NCBI GenBank assembly: GCA_016202875.1
Contig: JACQNX010000077.1
Coordinates: 1 to 39,732 of the forward strand
DNA from: Candidatus Aenigmatarchaeota archaeon
GTDB taxonomy: Archaea; Aenigmatarchaeota; Aenigmatarchaeia; GW2011-AR5
Reading direction: 5' to 3'
DNA length: 39,732 nt
The translations under genes were made by a program, and so were the position numbers. Position 1 is the stretch's first letter, and every line of letters starts with the position of its first letter. Shown here one piece after another: positions 1 to 7,570 of the stretch. The notes beneath the pieces were generated by a model. It was not told the origin of the DNA and searched no databases. It saw nothing but the letters and a program-made list of their open reading frames with translations.

Positions 1-278
1 GCAGAAGCTTTATAGACCAGTACAAGAAAACATACAATTCTGACCCTGTGAATGACTGGTTCGCGGGCTCAAGCTATGATTCTGTTTTTATTATAAGCAA
101 TGCCCTGCGCAAATGCGGGGGAGATACTGAATGCGTCAAGAATTTCCTCTACAACATGGATTGGTATGAAGGCACAATTGGAAGATATAAGTTTGACAGC
201 AAGGGCGATGTTATCGGCATAGTTTTTGCTCTGAAAATTGTAAGAAACGGGGCTTTTGCTTTGTATGATGCACCCTGA
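1..278 (+). CDS. Liv-type substrate-binding protein, C-terminal end (cut by window edge)
   Basis: The reading frame is open from base 3 and ends at TGA 276-278; the beginning lies outside the window. The ending pattern, a Cys pair (C-GGDTE-C), then an FDSKGDV-like turn and a KIVRNG-F-LY tail, recurs at the ends of the complete binding proteins further along. This identifies the C-terminal lobe of a periplasmic-binding-fold receptor for a branched-chain amino acid type ABC transporter. It would be extracytoplasmic and deliver ligand to LivH/LivM. It is the first of eleven such genes or fragments. Whether the full gene is intact cannot be seen. Confidence 0.85.
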   Translation, partial: RSFIDQYKKTYNSDPVNDWFAGSSYDSVFIISNALRKCGGDTECVKNFLYNMDWYEGTIGRYKFDSKGDVIGIVFALKIVRNGAFALYDAP

Positions 279-400
279 TCTGATGAACAGGTATATTTCA
301 AATGCCGCCTATCTTGCGCTGATATGCGTGGGGGAGCTGGCAGGCAAAAACACGACCTACCCGTTTTTGCCGAGAAGCCCAGGAACCGGCAGATTCGCAG

Positions 401-424
401 ATTTTAAATACATGTATGACATGT
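401..424 (+). promoter_or_regulatory. Promoter and operator-like repeat of the first vapBC pair
   Basis: A TATA-like box (TTTAAATA, about 403-410) is followed by ACATGT-ATG-ACATGT at 410-424, two self-complementary hexamers three bases apart. The repeat lies between the TATA box and the antitoxin start at 442, where an autorepressing antitoxin-toxin complex would typically bind. The function is inferred. The stretch 283-426 can also encode a 47-residue peptide that I do not recognise. Confidence 0.5.
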
Positions 425-441
425 AATATATAGGTGGTTTG

Positions 442-666
442 ATGCAGCTCAGCGTAAGAGATGTTGATGACAGCGTATTCAAGAAATTCAAGGCTTGGGC
501 AGCTGAAGAAGACATGCCAATAGGAAAAGCGCTCACCATGGCTATGGACCAGTTCATAGCTTGGAGAGACACTAAAATTAAGCCAACGGATATTAAACCT
601 CTCAATCTCGGGAAACGTGCAAGGAATCTTAGCGAAGAAATAGATAAAGTTTTGTACGGTGATTAG
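442..666 (+). CDS. vapB: VapB-like antitoxin
   Basis: A 74-residue protein with an N-terminal ribbon-helix-helix-like stretch (LSVRDVDDSVFKKFKAWA) followed by a charged tail, the usual build of VapB-type antitoxins that bind DNA as dimers and wrap the partner toxin. ATG 442 is preferred because GGTGG lies five bases upstream; an in-frame TTG at 439 is also possible. The gene ends in TAG at 664-666, and the PIN-toxin reading frame continues directly in the same frame. It lies under an operator-like repeat and is the first element of the TA module upstream of livH. Confidence 0.75.
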   Translation: MQLSVRDVDDSVFKKFKAWAAEEDMPIGKALTMAMDQFIAWRDTKIKPTDIKPLNLGKRARNLSEEIDKVLYGD

Positions 667-1068
667 ATTTCTATATTAATTGACTCAAGTGTTCTGGTTT
701 CAGCCTATAGTGAGACAGATAAAAATTATGAAATAGGGCGTAAAATATTGAAAGATATAGAAAGTGGAAAGTATGGAGAATGGTTTGTATCGGACTATGT
801 AATTGATGAAACTTTAACTGCCATGTTCTCGATATCGAAAAATAAAGAAGAAGTGGCAAAACTTGGTAAAAATCTTCTAAAGGCGTTCACACTGCTCAGC
901 GTGCCTCATGTCATATTCCTTGATGCTTTTGAAATATTCTCGAAGAAAAATAAAATGAGCTTCACTGATTCCACTTTACTTTCAATGGCAAACAAATATG
1001 GTATTGAATACATAGCCACATTCGATAAGGAAATCAAAAAGCATTTCAAAAACTGTGTGGATTCGTGA
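667..1068 (+). CDS. vapC: VapC-like PIN-domain toxin without a normal start codon
   Basis: PIN-fold ribonuclease of about 133 residues. The acidic residues are visible in order: the Asp of LIDSSVLVSAY near the N-terminus, Glu in VIDETL, Asp in FTDSTLL and Asp in ATFDKEI. The conserved N-terminus begins immediately after the vapB stop, in the same frame. The codons there are ATT TCT ATA TTA, with no ATG, GTG or TTG before the first catalytic Asp. The next standard start candidates (TTG near 745, ATG 748) would remove that Asp. Either ATT 667 is used, the stop is read through, or an ATG mutated to ATT and silenced the toxin. livH starts 8 bases after the stop. Confidence 0.7.
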   Translation: MSILIDSSVLVSAYSETDKNYEIGRKILKDIESGKYGEWFVSDYVIDETLTAMFSISKNKEEVAKLGKNLLKAFTLLSVPHVIFLDAFEIFSKKNKMSFTDSTLLSMANKYGIEYIATFDKEIKKHFKNCVDS

Positions 1069-1076
1069 ATTGAAAA

Positions 1077-1943
1077 ATGGTCCTCGAGCAGCTCATCGTC
1101 AACGGCATCATCGCGGGCGGCATCTACGCCCTTGTTGCGATAGGCTTCTCGATGACCTACGGCCTGCTGCGGTTCCTCAACATCGCCCACGGCTCGCTCT
1201 ACGTCATCGGGGCGTACCTCGCGTTTGTGTTCTTCTCCGCGGGCTTGCATATTGTAGGCGCTTTCATCCTTGCGGTCATCGGCGGCGCGCTTGCCGGCGT
1301 CGTGATGAACTATTCAGTATACAAGCCGCTTCGCAAAAAAAAGTCCAGCTCCCTCATCATGCTGCTGGCTTCTCTCGGCATCTTCATATTTGTTGAGAAC
1401 TTCATAATCGCGGCATTCGGCGCAGAGGTGAGGACGATAAGGACAGGCCCTGTGACGCAGGGCATGGACTTTCTTGGCGCCATCATCACGCAGACGCAGG
1501 TCGTGATAATAATTGTTTCCTTGCTGACGCTGCTGCTGGTTGAATTATTCCTGCTGAAAACAAAAACAGGAAAGGCTATGCGCGCGACAGCAGACAACAA
1601 GGACGTGGCGCAGGTTGTCGGCATCAATGTTGAGAGAATTACAACTTATACATTTGCACTTGCATCTGCGCTTGCTGCGAGCGCTGGCGTGCTGATAGCG
1701 ATAGAGCAGAACCTAGAGCCGACGATGGGGTTCACTGCGATTATCAAGGGCTTTACGGCAGGCGTTGTAGGAGGGCTGGGCTCTGTCAGGGGAGCAGTGG
1801 CAGGCGCATTTCTTTTGGGATTAGTTGAGAACATCGGGATATGGTTCCTGCCATCGGGCTACAAGGACGCGATTGCGTTTGTAGTGCTTGTAATTTTCCT
1901 GCTCTTCAGGCCGCAGGGGATTTTCGGGAGGAAGGAGGCGTGA
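1077..1943 (+). CDS. livH: Branched-chain amino acid ABC transporter permease LivH
   Basis: A 288-residue membrane protein, the normal length for LivH, with about eight hydrophobic segments. Recognisable parts are the N-terminal IVNGIIAGGIYALVAIGFSM, the YGLLRFLNIAHG stretch, and the C-terminal GGLGSVRGAVAGAFLLGLVE followed by LLFRPQGIFGRKEA. It forms the transmembrane channel with LivM and is powered by LivG and LivF. It starts 8 bases after the PIN toxin with no promoter of its own. Its stop overlaps the GTG start of the next binding protein (GTGA). Its final 52 bases are repeated exactly at 3064-3115. Composition is clearly more GC-rich than in the flanking TA and SBP genes. Confidence 0.95.
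   Translation: MVLEQLIVNGIIAGGIYALVAIGFSMTYGLLRFLNIAHGSLYVIGAYLAFVFFSAGLHIVGAFILAVIGGALAGVVMNYSVYKPLRKKKSSSLIMLLASLGIFIFVENFIIAAFGAEVRTIRTGPVTQGMDFLGAIITQTQVVIIIVSLLTLLLVELFLLKTKTGKAMRATADNKDVAQVVGINVERITTYTFALASALAASAGVLIAIEQNLEPTMGFTAIIKGFTAGVVGGLGSVRGAVAGAFLLGLVENIGIWFLPSGYKDAIAFVVLVIFLLFRPQGIFGRKEA
1887..1938 (+). repeat. 52-bp direct repeat, copy 1 (3' end of livH)
   Basis: Identical over all 52 bases to 3064-3115. It encodes the LivH tail (LVIFLLFRPQGIFGRKE) plus the GGGAGGAAGGAGG purine tract that serves as the ribosome binding site for the next SBP gene. The 1,177-base offset between copies equals one SBP unit. Confidence 0.95.
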
Positions 1944-3046
1944 AGAGAAGAACGCAGTGGATTGTAATAGTCATTGTAGTTCTTATTCTGGCAGCTTATG
2001 GAACATATTTACAAATGCAACAACCAAAAGAAGAAACAATAAAGATCGGGGCAATACTACCACTAACCGGACTTTATAGCGAAAATGGTCAAAACTCGCT
2101 CAGGGGTTATGAACTTGCGGTTGGCGAAATAAACAGTAAAGGCGGGATAAATGGCAAAAAAATCGAATTAGTTATCGAAGACCATAAGGGGGATGATAAT
2201 GTAGGCGCAGTAAATGCTTATCATAGCATACAAGCTAAAGGAGTAAAAATAATACTTGGACCAAATCATAGTCCAACAGGCCTTGCTGTTGCGCCTATTG
2301 CGTGCCAGGACAAAGCATTGCTTATTTCCCCGTCTATAGGCACTAAAAAATTCTCGCCTACCTGCAATACTATATTCGATGTCTGGCCGGTAGACTATGC
2401 AAACAGCAAAAAGCTGGGAGAAATCGTGGTTAGAAAAGGCTACAAGAAAATTTCTATACTAGGCTCTGTGCAAGAATGGGAAAAAGAACAAGCAGATGCC
2501 GCAAAAGAAGGTGTTCTGTCGGAGAACGGAAACCTTGCAAATTTCATTATAACAGACAACAGCCCGGCAATCGTCAACGCAGATATAACTAAAATAATAA
2601 GTTCCGGAACAGACGCAGTAATATTCACAAACTATGGATACATGGATATCTACGCCAGAAAACTGAAGGAATTTGGATCGGATGGAGATTTTTTTGTTGT
2701 AATCCTTGACGAGACAAGAAAGGATAACGCCCAAGGAGCTTTTGAAAATGCTATAGTAATCTCGTCCTACTCACCTACCCAAGAGTTTATAGAGAAATTT
2801 TCACGCAAATACAACACCAAACCGGATTTTCCGGCAGATACAAGTTATGATGCAGTGATGATTTTAGCCAATTCAATAAAAGAAACAAACAGCACCGATC
2901 CGCCTGTGCTTTCAGAGTATATGCTGAAAATCAAAAATTATGCAGGGGCGTCCGGCAACTTTTCATTTACATCTTCAGGTGACGTCACAAAAGAGCCCAT
3001 ATTTCAAACTGTTCAGAACAACACCATAGTGATGTATGAGGGATGA
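1940..3046 (+). CDS. Liv-type substrate-binding protein A
   Basis: Starts at GTG 1940, overlapping the livH stop by four bases, directly after the strong AGGAAGGAGG Shine-Dalgarno. The 368-residue product has an N-terminal membrane anchor (WIVIVIVVLILAAYGTYL), then the family hallmark KIGAILPLTGLYSENG, an INSKGGINGKKIELV segment and a two-lobe periplasmic-binding fold. No lipobox Cys is present, so it is probably held by an uncleaved N-terminal helix. It lacks the C-terminal Cys pair of some siblings. The gene is visibly AT-richer than livH, suggesting a separate origin. Its stop overlaps the ATG of the short livH-tail frame (ATGA). The ligand cannot be read from sequence. Confidence 0.9.
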   Translation: MKRRTQWIVIVIVVLILAAYGTYLQMQQPKEETIKIGAILPLTGLYSENGQNSLRGYELAVGEINSKGGINGKKIELVIEDHKGDDNVGAVNAYHSIQAKGVKIILGPNHSPTGLAVAPIACQDKALLISPSIGTKKFSPTCNTIFDVWPVDYANSKKLGEIVVRKGYKKISILGSVQEWEKEQADAAKEGVLSENGNLANFIITDNSPAIVNADITKIISSGTDAVIFTNYGYMDIYARKLKEFGSDGDFFVVILDETRKDNAQGAFENAIVISSYSPTQEFIEKFSRKYNTKPDFPADTSYDAVMILANSIKETNSTDPPVLSEYMLKIKNYAGASGNFSFTSSGDVTKEPIFQTVQNNTIVMYEG

Positions 3047-3120
3047 AGATAGCTTTCGTCATCCTTGTAATTTTCCTGCTCTTCAGGCCGCAGGGGATTT
3101 TCGGGAGGAAGGAGGGATGA
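3043..3120 (+). pseudogene. Truncated livH tail, 25-codon minigene
   Basis: A short frame starts at ATG 3043, overlapping the SBP A stop (ATGA), and ends at TGA 3118-3120, overlapping the ATG of SBP B (ATGA again). It encodes MKIAFVILVIFLLFRPQG and onward to GRKEG, which is the LivH C-terminus (AFVVLVIFLLFRPQG). It is too short to be a permease. It keeps the purine-rich ribosome binding site and may couple translation of SBP A to SBP B. I read it as a recombination scar now used as a leader. Confidence 0.75.
3064..3115 (+). repeat. 52-bp direct repeat, copy 2 (upstream of SBP B)
   Basis: Exact copy of 1887-1938. The sequence just 5' of it (3046-3063) still resembles the livH codons for IAFV but with substitutions, so the homologous block originally extended further. 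A direct repeat flanking one gene is what a single-crossover integration of a circle or a tandem duplication leaves behind. Confidence 0.95.
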
Positions 3121-4211
3121 AATTACTAATTATTTTATTGTTAATTGGGCTGGTTGCAGCAGCTGGATGCGTGCAGGAACAGAAAATGCGAGAGACCGAA
3201 CCATACAAGTTCGGAGCCGCCTTGCAGCTCTCCGGACCTCAGGCGTTTTATGGAAATTTAGTCAAGTATGGCATTGAGCTCGCTACTGAAGACATAAACA
3301 GCGCCGGCGGTATCAATGGCAGGCCAGTTGTAGCGCTTTTCGAAGATACAGCCAGCGACCGTGCGCAAGCAGCGGAAGCTGCCCAAAAGCTCATCCAGGT
3401 TAATAGGATCGATGCACTCTTTACGATTACGCCATGGGTTGCTGGTGTCGTTGCACCGATTGCCGAAGAGAACAAGGTGCCTTATATCTATATAGGATCA
3501 GTTAACGTCTTTGCCTTGAACAAAACATATGTCTTCAAGGATTATCCTTCGCCCCAAGACCTCTGCGAAATCCTGACCAAGAAAGCCCTTGAGGAAGGGC
3601 ACCGCAAAATCGCACTTTTCGGGACTAACGATGAAGTCACCCTTTTCTGCAGGGAGGGTGCCGAACGGCTTACTAACTTGGATGTATTTGAAACCTACAA
3701 TTATGGCGACAAAGACTTCAGAACGCAATTCACGAAGATAAAAGACAGCGGGGCTAGCGCATTGATATTATATGCACAGGTGGCAGACTGCCCGACCACC
3801 TTCAAACAGATCAAAGAACTTGGAATAAGTGTGCAGCTCCTTTTACCTGTACAGAGCTTTGCATGCGGCAGCGCCGATAATACCGCTGCAAACGTTGACG
3901 TATTGGAAGGCTCGTATGGGTCGGACATCGCCCTTGACGAAAACCGCAGAGATACAGCATTCGTGTCGTTCAGAAAGAGACTGGAAGAAAAAGGCTGGCT
4001 TCTCAACATCAGGGGTAGCGCACTTGCCTACGATGTTGTCCATGAAATGGCGAAGGCCTATAGCGGCTGCAACAACAGCCTTTGTGCCGTCAATAACATC
4101 AGATCATTGCAGATGCAAGGGCTTACCGGAAATATCAGCTATAATGGGACTCAAATAGTCAAACGCCAAGTGATGCTAACGAAATTCGTTAACGGCACGT
4201 GGGGAGAGTAG
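3117..4211 (+). CDS. Liv-type substrate-binding lipoprotein B
   Basis: Starts at ATG 3117 directly after GGAAGGAGGG. The 364-residue product has a lipoprotein signal peptide (LLIGLVAAAGC) with Cys as lipidation site, then YKFGAALQLSGPQAFYGN, an INSAGGINGRPVVALFED segment and both lobes of the binding fold. A C-terminal Cys pair spaced C-NNSL-C is present and may form a disulfide. It follows SBP A through two back-to-back ATGA overlaps, so the order livH, SBP A, livH tail, SBP B looks like one transcription unit. Ligand unknown. Confidence 0.9.
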   Translation: MKLLIILLLIGLVAAAGCVQEQKMRETEPYKFGAALQLSGPQAFYGNLVKYGIELATEDINSAGGINGRPVVALFEDTASDRAQAAEAAQKLIQVNRIDALFTITPWVAGVVAPIAEENKVPYIYIGSVNVFALNKTYVFKDYPSPQDLCEILTKKALEEGHRKIALFGTNDEVTLFCREGAERLTNLDVFETYNYGDKDFRTQFTKIKDSGASALILYAQVADCPTTFKQIKELGISVQLLLPVQSFACGSADNTAANVDVLEGSYGSDIALDENRRDTAFVSFRKRLEEKGWLLNIRGSALAYDVVHEMAKAYSGCNNSLCAVNNIRSLQMQGLTGNISYNGTQIVKRQVMLTKFVNGTWGE

Positions 4212-4222
4212 CATGAATAATG

Positions 4223-4254
4223 CTTTTATATACTTTAGTATTAATTTAATATTA
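4223..4254 (+). promoter_or_regulatory. TATA box and palindromes ahead of the MqsA-like TA locus
   Basis: A TATA-like run (TTTATATAC, about 4223-4231) is followed by a perfect palindrome TTTAATATTAAA at 4243-4254, overlapped by TATTAA-T-TTAATA at 4237-4249. The position between TATA box and the first gene start (4274) fits an autorepression operator. AT-richness makes chance palindromes easier, so this is moderate evidence. Confidence 0.4.
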
Positions 4255-4273
4255 AAATGATATTGGCGATACC

Positions 4274-4466
4274 ATGAAGATAAGAGGCAAGAACGTTACC
4301 TACTCTATGCACCTCTTAGGCAAACTTTACAGGGAAGATCACTTGGACATCGTTAACAATATACTGAAAACCGGGAAGTGGGAAAAGAAAGGTGGTTAGA
4401 GAGTTCCCAGACAGATTCAAAATAATAACCATAGGTGGTAAATATGAAAAGATATACCAGATGTGA
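4274..4466 (+). pseudogene. Frameshifted DUF4258-like toxin remnant
   Basis: Frame one, from ATG 4274, encodes 41 residues (MKIRGKNVTYSMHLLGKLYR then on to GKWEKKGG) and stops at TAG 4397. The N-terminal S-x-H with following basic residues resembles DUF4258-type RelE-fold toxins. A second frame, 4395-4466, continues with VREFPDRFKIITIGGKYEK, plausible as the missing C-terminal strands, and ends inside the start of the next gene. One base removed near 4394 would join the parts. The order, toxin first and a Zn-finger antitoxin second, is that of MqsRA/HigBA-like systems. Family assignment is tentative. Confidence 0.45.
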
Positions 4467-4758
4467 ATGCGGCGGAGAGTTGAAGCTGGCTGAAGTAGAA
4501 GTTGTGCCAGGTATAAAGAGCGAGGCCTACAGATGCGAGAAATGCGGGGAAATGGAATTCACAGAAGAGCAGATGAGGGAAGCTTTGCGCAAGAAAGAGA
4601 GAGCAATAAAAATAATGGTCACCCGCAAGCTTGGCGAGATTGGCGGCTCTTTGGTGCTTAGAATACCAAAGTCAGTAGAGAACCGGATGAAATTAAAGGC
4701 CGGCGAAGAAGTCAGCGTTACAGTAGAAAAAAACAAAATTATCATTGAGCCTGCATGA
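4444..4758 (+). CDS. MqsA/YgiT-type zinc-finger antitoxin with AbrB/MazE domain
   Basis: A 104-residue protein from ATG 4444 (GGTGG just upstream). The N-terminus has a two-CxxC-like zinc finger, C-E-C near residues 6-8 and C-EK-C near 31-34. The C-terminus is a swapped-hairpin AbrB/MazE DNA-binding domain (KLGEIGGSLVLRIPKSV, then KLKAGEEVSVTVEKNKIIIE). Such proteins bind a toxin with the finger and operator DNA with the AbrB part. The adjacent toxin is frameshifted, so this may be an antitoxin orphaned from an active partner. A second protein of the same architecture is at 7232-7570. Confidence 0.75.
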   Translation: MKRYTRCECGGELKLAEVEVVPGIKSEAYRCEKCGEMEFTEEQMREALRKKERAIKIMVTRKLGEIGGSLVLRIPKSVENRMKLKAGEEVSVTVEKNKIIIEPA

Positions 4759-4807
4759 ATAGCAAAAAGCTAGCTGTAAGAAGAGACTCTCATGAAAAAA
4801 GAGCGCA

Positions 4808-5233
4808 GTGGCAGGCGCCTTCCTCAAGCAAGCAAGAGAGCTCGGAATAAATGCTACCATCATTAGCATGTCAGAGGCAGAAGATCCCAATGTTCTCGAA
4901 TCTGCAGGAAATGCTGCCGAAGGATTTATCATATCTTCATCAGAACCTGCTATAAAAACGGACAGCATCAAGCGCTTTGAAGAAAGCTACAAAAACAAAT
5001 TCGGCAGACTGCCAGATGTGCTGGCTGCAAACGCCTATGATGCACTGCATATACAGATTGCAGCCTACCAGAAGTGCCTAGGCGGGAAAGAATGCATGAA
5101 AGCCGAGCTGCACAAAACAAGCAACTATCCAGGAATCAGCGGCCAGATAACAATCCAGCCAGATGGCTCGACATCAAAGCCATTGATCTTAAAAATTGTC
5201 AGGAACGGCACGTTCGTGAGGTATGAGGAATGA
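4808..5233 (+). pseudogene. Substrate-binding protein fragment (C-terminal third)
   Basis: The open frame gives 141 residues starting within AGAFLKQARELGINA, which in the complete siblings lies past the middle of the protein. No signal peptide or first lobe precedes it; a TGA closes the frame at 4793-4795. The C-terminal features are intact: FGRLPDVLAANAYDALH, the C-LGGKE-C pair, and the KIVRNGTFVRYEE tail. About 225 N-terminal residues are missing, apparently replaced by the neighbouring TA locus. It ends 8 bases from the converging TrmB gene. Confidence 0.85.
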
Positions 5234-5241
5234 AGGCGTGC

Positions 5242-5973
5242 TCACGCTTCAGCGGGCTTCGCGATTTTCCATAGTATGTCGACGTAGCTCCTGTAAGATT
5301 CTGCAACTTCTTCGCTGTCTACGACTATTACGGTGATTATCTCAAACATTAGCCAGAATGTTACCTTGTTTCCAAATATAACTGTTACTACAGGACTCTT
5401 GTAGCCTTTTGGCAGGAACCTCATGTTAAAACCTTTGATTTTGATTTGTTTTGCACCTTCCATGCTAAGATATCTTCCCTTAATGCCAAGCTTTTCCATT
5501 TGTTTATACCATCTTTTGTGGAATTCTGGAAAAAGCGACCGTGTCCTGTACTGGTCTATGCCTATACCTATTATTTCTTTCCCGGTTTTCACGGTTTCTC
5601 TTGTCCCCATGCTTATGACATTCTTGGCGCCTTCCTTGCCCTCATAAACTTCTACTTTTGGCCTGCTTTTGAGCGGTTTGTAAATACTTTTAAGATCTGG
5701 GAGGACTTCTTCCACTGCCTTCTTTTTCTGCTCAATAAAAGAAACGAGGCTCTCGGGGTCTGCAGGGATGAAAAATTTCTTATTGCCCTTGATCACAGTG
5801 CTGGTCATCCCCTTTTTGATCAGAGAATTAAGCGTGTCGTATGTATTTGTTCTCTGCTCCCCAGACATTTTCGAAATCTGGGCAGCAGTAGCCTCCTTTA
5901 GCCTTAGCAAGTTTATGTACGCCTCTGCTTCCCGCTTTGACAAACCTGCCTCTATGAGGGATTTGACTTCCAT
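5242..5973 (-). CDS. TrmB-family transcriptional regulator 1
   Basis: About 243 residues. The N-terminal winged helix (EAGLSKREAEAYINLLRL, then RTNTYDTLNSLIKKG as recognition region) is followed by a short coiled stretch (FIEQKKKAVEEVLPDL) and a C-terminal effector domain, ending in WKIAKP as its paralogues do. TrmB proteins bind a sugar or other small ligand in the C-terminal domain and repress or activate transport genes. ATG 5973 is chosen because it lies about 25 bases after a TATA-like box (TATAAATAC, minus strand, near 5993-6001), giving a leaderless message. It diverges from SBP C with a palindrome between them. Confidence 0.85.
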   Translation of the reverse strand: MEVKSLIEAGLSKREAEAYINLLRLKEATAAQISKMSGEQRTNTYDTLNSLIKKGMTSTVIKGNKKFFIPADPESLVSFIEQKKKAVEEVLPDLKSIYKPLKSRPKVEVYEGKEGAKNVISMGTRETVKTGKEIIGIGIDQYRTRSLFPEFHKRWYKQMEKLGIKGRYLSMEGAKQIKIKGFNMRFLPKGYKSPVVTVIFGNKVTFWLMFEIITVIVVDSEEVAESYRSYVDILWKIAKPAEA

Positions 5974-6002
5974 ACACAATAATTATGTATTCGTATTTAT
6001 AT

Positions 6003-6020
6003 TTGTATATTTTTATACAA
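6003..6020. promoter_or_regulatory. Inverted repeat between TrmB 1 and SBP C promoters
   Basis: TTGTATA-TTTT-TATACAA, a perfect 7-4-7 inverted repeat. It sits directly upstream of both TATA-like boxes: the one for trmB (about 5993-6001, minus) and the one for SBP C (about 6026-6033, plus). That location suits a TrmB-type factor controlling both divergent promoters. Binding is inferred. Confidence 0.6.
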
Positions 6021-6055
6021 CATATCTTTAAACACTACCATGTAATAATAACTCT

Positions 6056-7180
6056 ATGGTGTGGTCGAAATACACGGTCCTTGCAGTGTTCGTTGCAGCA
6101 GTAGTTATTGCACTTCTTGTTGCGCTCAATACAGCGCAGCGAGCGGAGACAATAAAAATCGGCACAGACTATGCACTCACTGGGAATCTAGCGCGATACG
6201 GCGACTGGGCAACCAGGGGAATTAATCTGGCTGCTGAAGAAATAAATTCACAAGGCGAAATTAACGGGGAGCATGTTGAGATTATCTTTGAGGACAGCAA
6301 AGGCCAACCGTCTGACGCTGTAACTGCCTACAACAAATTGAAAAATGTTGACGGCGTAAAGTATGTCATCACCTTCCAGAGCAGTGTCGCATTGGCAGTC
6401 GCAAAGCTGGCAAATGAAGACAAAATAGTACAAATGGACGTTTCCGCCACTACACCGTCATACAGCACGCCAGATGATTATACTTTCAGAAGCGGCATAG
6501 TCGCGACACAGCTTGCCAAAGAATCTGCAGACGTACTGTTCAATAAGCTTAATGCAACAAAAGCCGGGATTCTTTACATCAACAACGACTTTGGCAGGGG
6601 GATGTTAAACGTTTTCAAGAATTCTTACAAAGGAGAAATAGCTGCTGAGGAGAGCTTTGATCAGGACACTTCTGATTTCAGGACGCAGCTCCTTAAGTTA
6701 AAGGAAGCAAACGTGAGCACAATATTCCTTGTTTCGCACATCAAAGAAGGCGGGATCCTTGTCAGGCAGGCTAGAGAAATGGGGCTGAATGCAAAATTCT
6801 TCAGCGATGTCTATTCTGTGGAAGGTCCGGAATTCATCAATACGGCAAAAGATGCGGCAGAAGGGATAATCTATGTTTCCCCGAAATTTGATGTGAACGG
6901 GACTGATCCAGCTGTTTCGTCATTCGTCACGCGCTACAGAGAAAAATACGGCGAAGAGCCTGTCGTGTTCGCAGCGCAGGCTTACGACGGATTAATTGCG
7001 CTTGCCAAAGCCCTGAAAAACTGCAAATACGAAGACACGGATTGTGTGAGGCAGGAACTGATGAAACTGGACATGGAGGGCGCATCCGGCCATATCAAGT
7101 TCGATATCAATGGCGATGTCCAGAAGCCTGTGGAATTAAAAATAATTTCAAATGGAACGTATATGACATACGGTGGCTGA
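6056..7180 (+). CDS. Liv-type substrate-binding protein C
   Basis: A 374-residue protein from ATG 6056, placed about 25 bases after a TATA-like CTTTAAAC. An N-terminal anchor helix (VLAVFVAAVVIALLVAL) lacks a lipobox Cys. The family core follows: IKIGTDYALTGNLARYGDW, INSQGEINGEHVEIIFED, a central IFLVSHIKEGGILVRQAREM hinge region and a C-terminal Cys pair spaced C-KYEDTD-C. It is the divergent partner of TrmB 1, which probably senses the same or a related ligand. It would dock with LivH/LivM encoded elsewhere in the locus. Confidence 0.9.
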   Translation: MVWSKYTVLAVFVAAVVIALLVALNTAQRAETIKIGTDYALTGNLARYGDWATRGINLAAEEINSQGEINGEHVEIIFEDSKGQPSDAVTAYNKLKNVDGVKYVITFQSSVALAVAKLANEDKIVQMDVSATTPSYSTPDDYTFRSGIVATQLAKESADVLFNKLNATKAGILYINNDFGRGMLNVFKNSYKGEIAAEESFDQDTSDFRTQLLKLKEANVSTIFLVSHIKEGGILVRQAREMGLNAKFFSDVYSVEGPEFINTAKDAAEGIIYVSPKFDVNGTDPAVSSFVTRYREKYGEEPVVFAAQAYDGLIALAKALKNCKYEDTDCVRQELMKLDMEGASGHIKFDINGDVQKPVELKIISNGTYMTYGG

Positions 7181-7231
7181 ACTGCAGTCCTCCCCTTCGA
7201 GAACCTTACAGGCTATTTTTAACAGCCTGCG

Positions 7232-7570
7232 CTAATCGAGCTCGATCCCTATTCTTGTCATGCTTTCGGGGGACAGCCCCACGGTTTCGCCCTTTTGCAG
7301 GCCGTACAGTTCGGTGATTTCTTTGGGAAGCGTTATCACAAGGCTCTGGCCGACTGTCCTTATCTTCACCCTAACGCGGCTTTTCTTCAGCGCCTCAAAC
7401 CTGCTTATTTTCAGCGAGTCCTCGGGATGGATGTACTCCTTTTTGCACTTTTTGCAGACCCAGCCCCTTACTTCGTAGTCTTTGTATTTTACAGTGCTTC
7501 TGCCAGCCATGCCACCGCATTCGCACGGTATCTCTGTCCACTTGTTAATGTCCACCTGTTTTGCCGACAT
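7232..7570 (-). CDS. MqsA/YgiT-type zinc-finger antitoxin with AbrB domain (second copy)
   Basis: A 112-residue protein. The N-terminus carries C-E-C (PCECGG) and C-KK-C (WVCKKCKKEY) zinc-finger pairs. The C-terminus is an AbrB/MazE domain (RTVGQSLVITLPKEITEL, GLQKGETVGL). It overlaps the preceding toxin gene by 26 bases, which ensures coupled translation with the toxin made first. The same domain build occurs at 4444-4758, so this antitoxin type has been recruited at least twice here. It converges on SBP C. Confidence 0.75.
   Translation of the reverse strand: MSAKQVDINKWTEIPCECGGMAGRSTVKYKDYEVRGWVCKKCKKEYIHPEDSLKISRFEALKKSRVRVKIRTVGQSLVITLPKEITELYGLQKGETVGLSPESMTRIGIELD

Noticed and set aside
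283..426. 47-residue frame between the first SBP fragment and vapB
   Set aside because: No family resemblance, it runs through the promoter and operator of vapB, and it has no ribosome binding site of note.
906..1250. Antisense frames over vapC and livH
   Set aside because: Shadows of the well-supported plus-strand genes, with no motif or start signal of their own.
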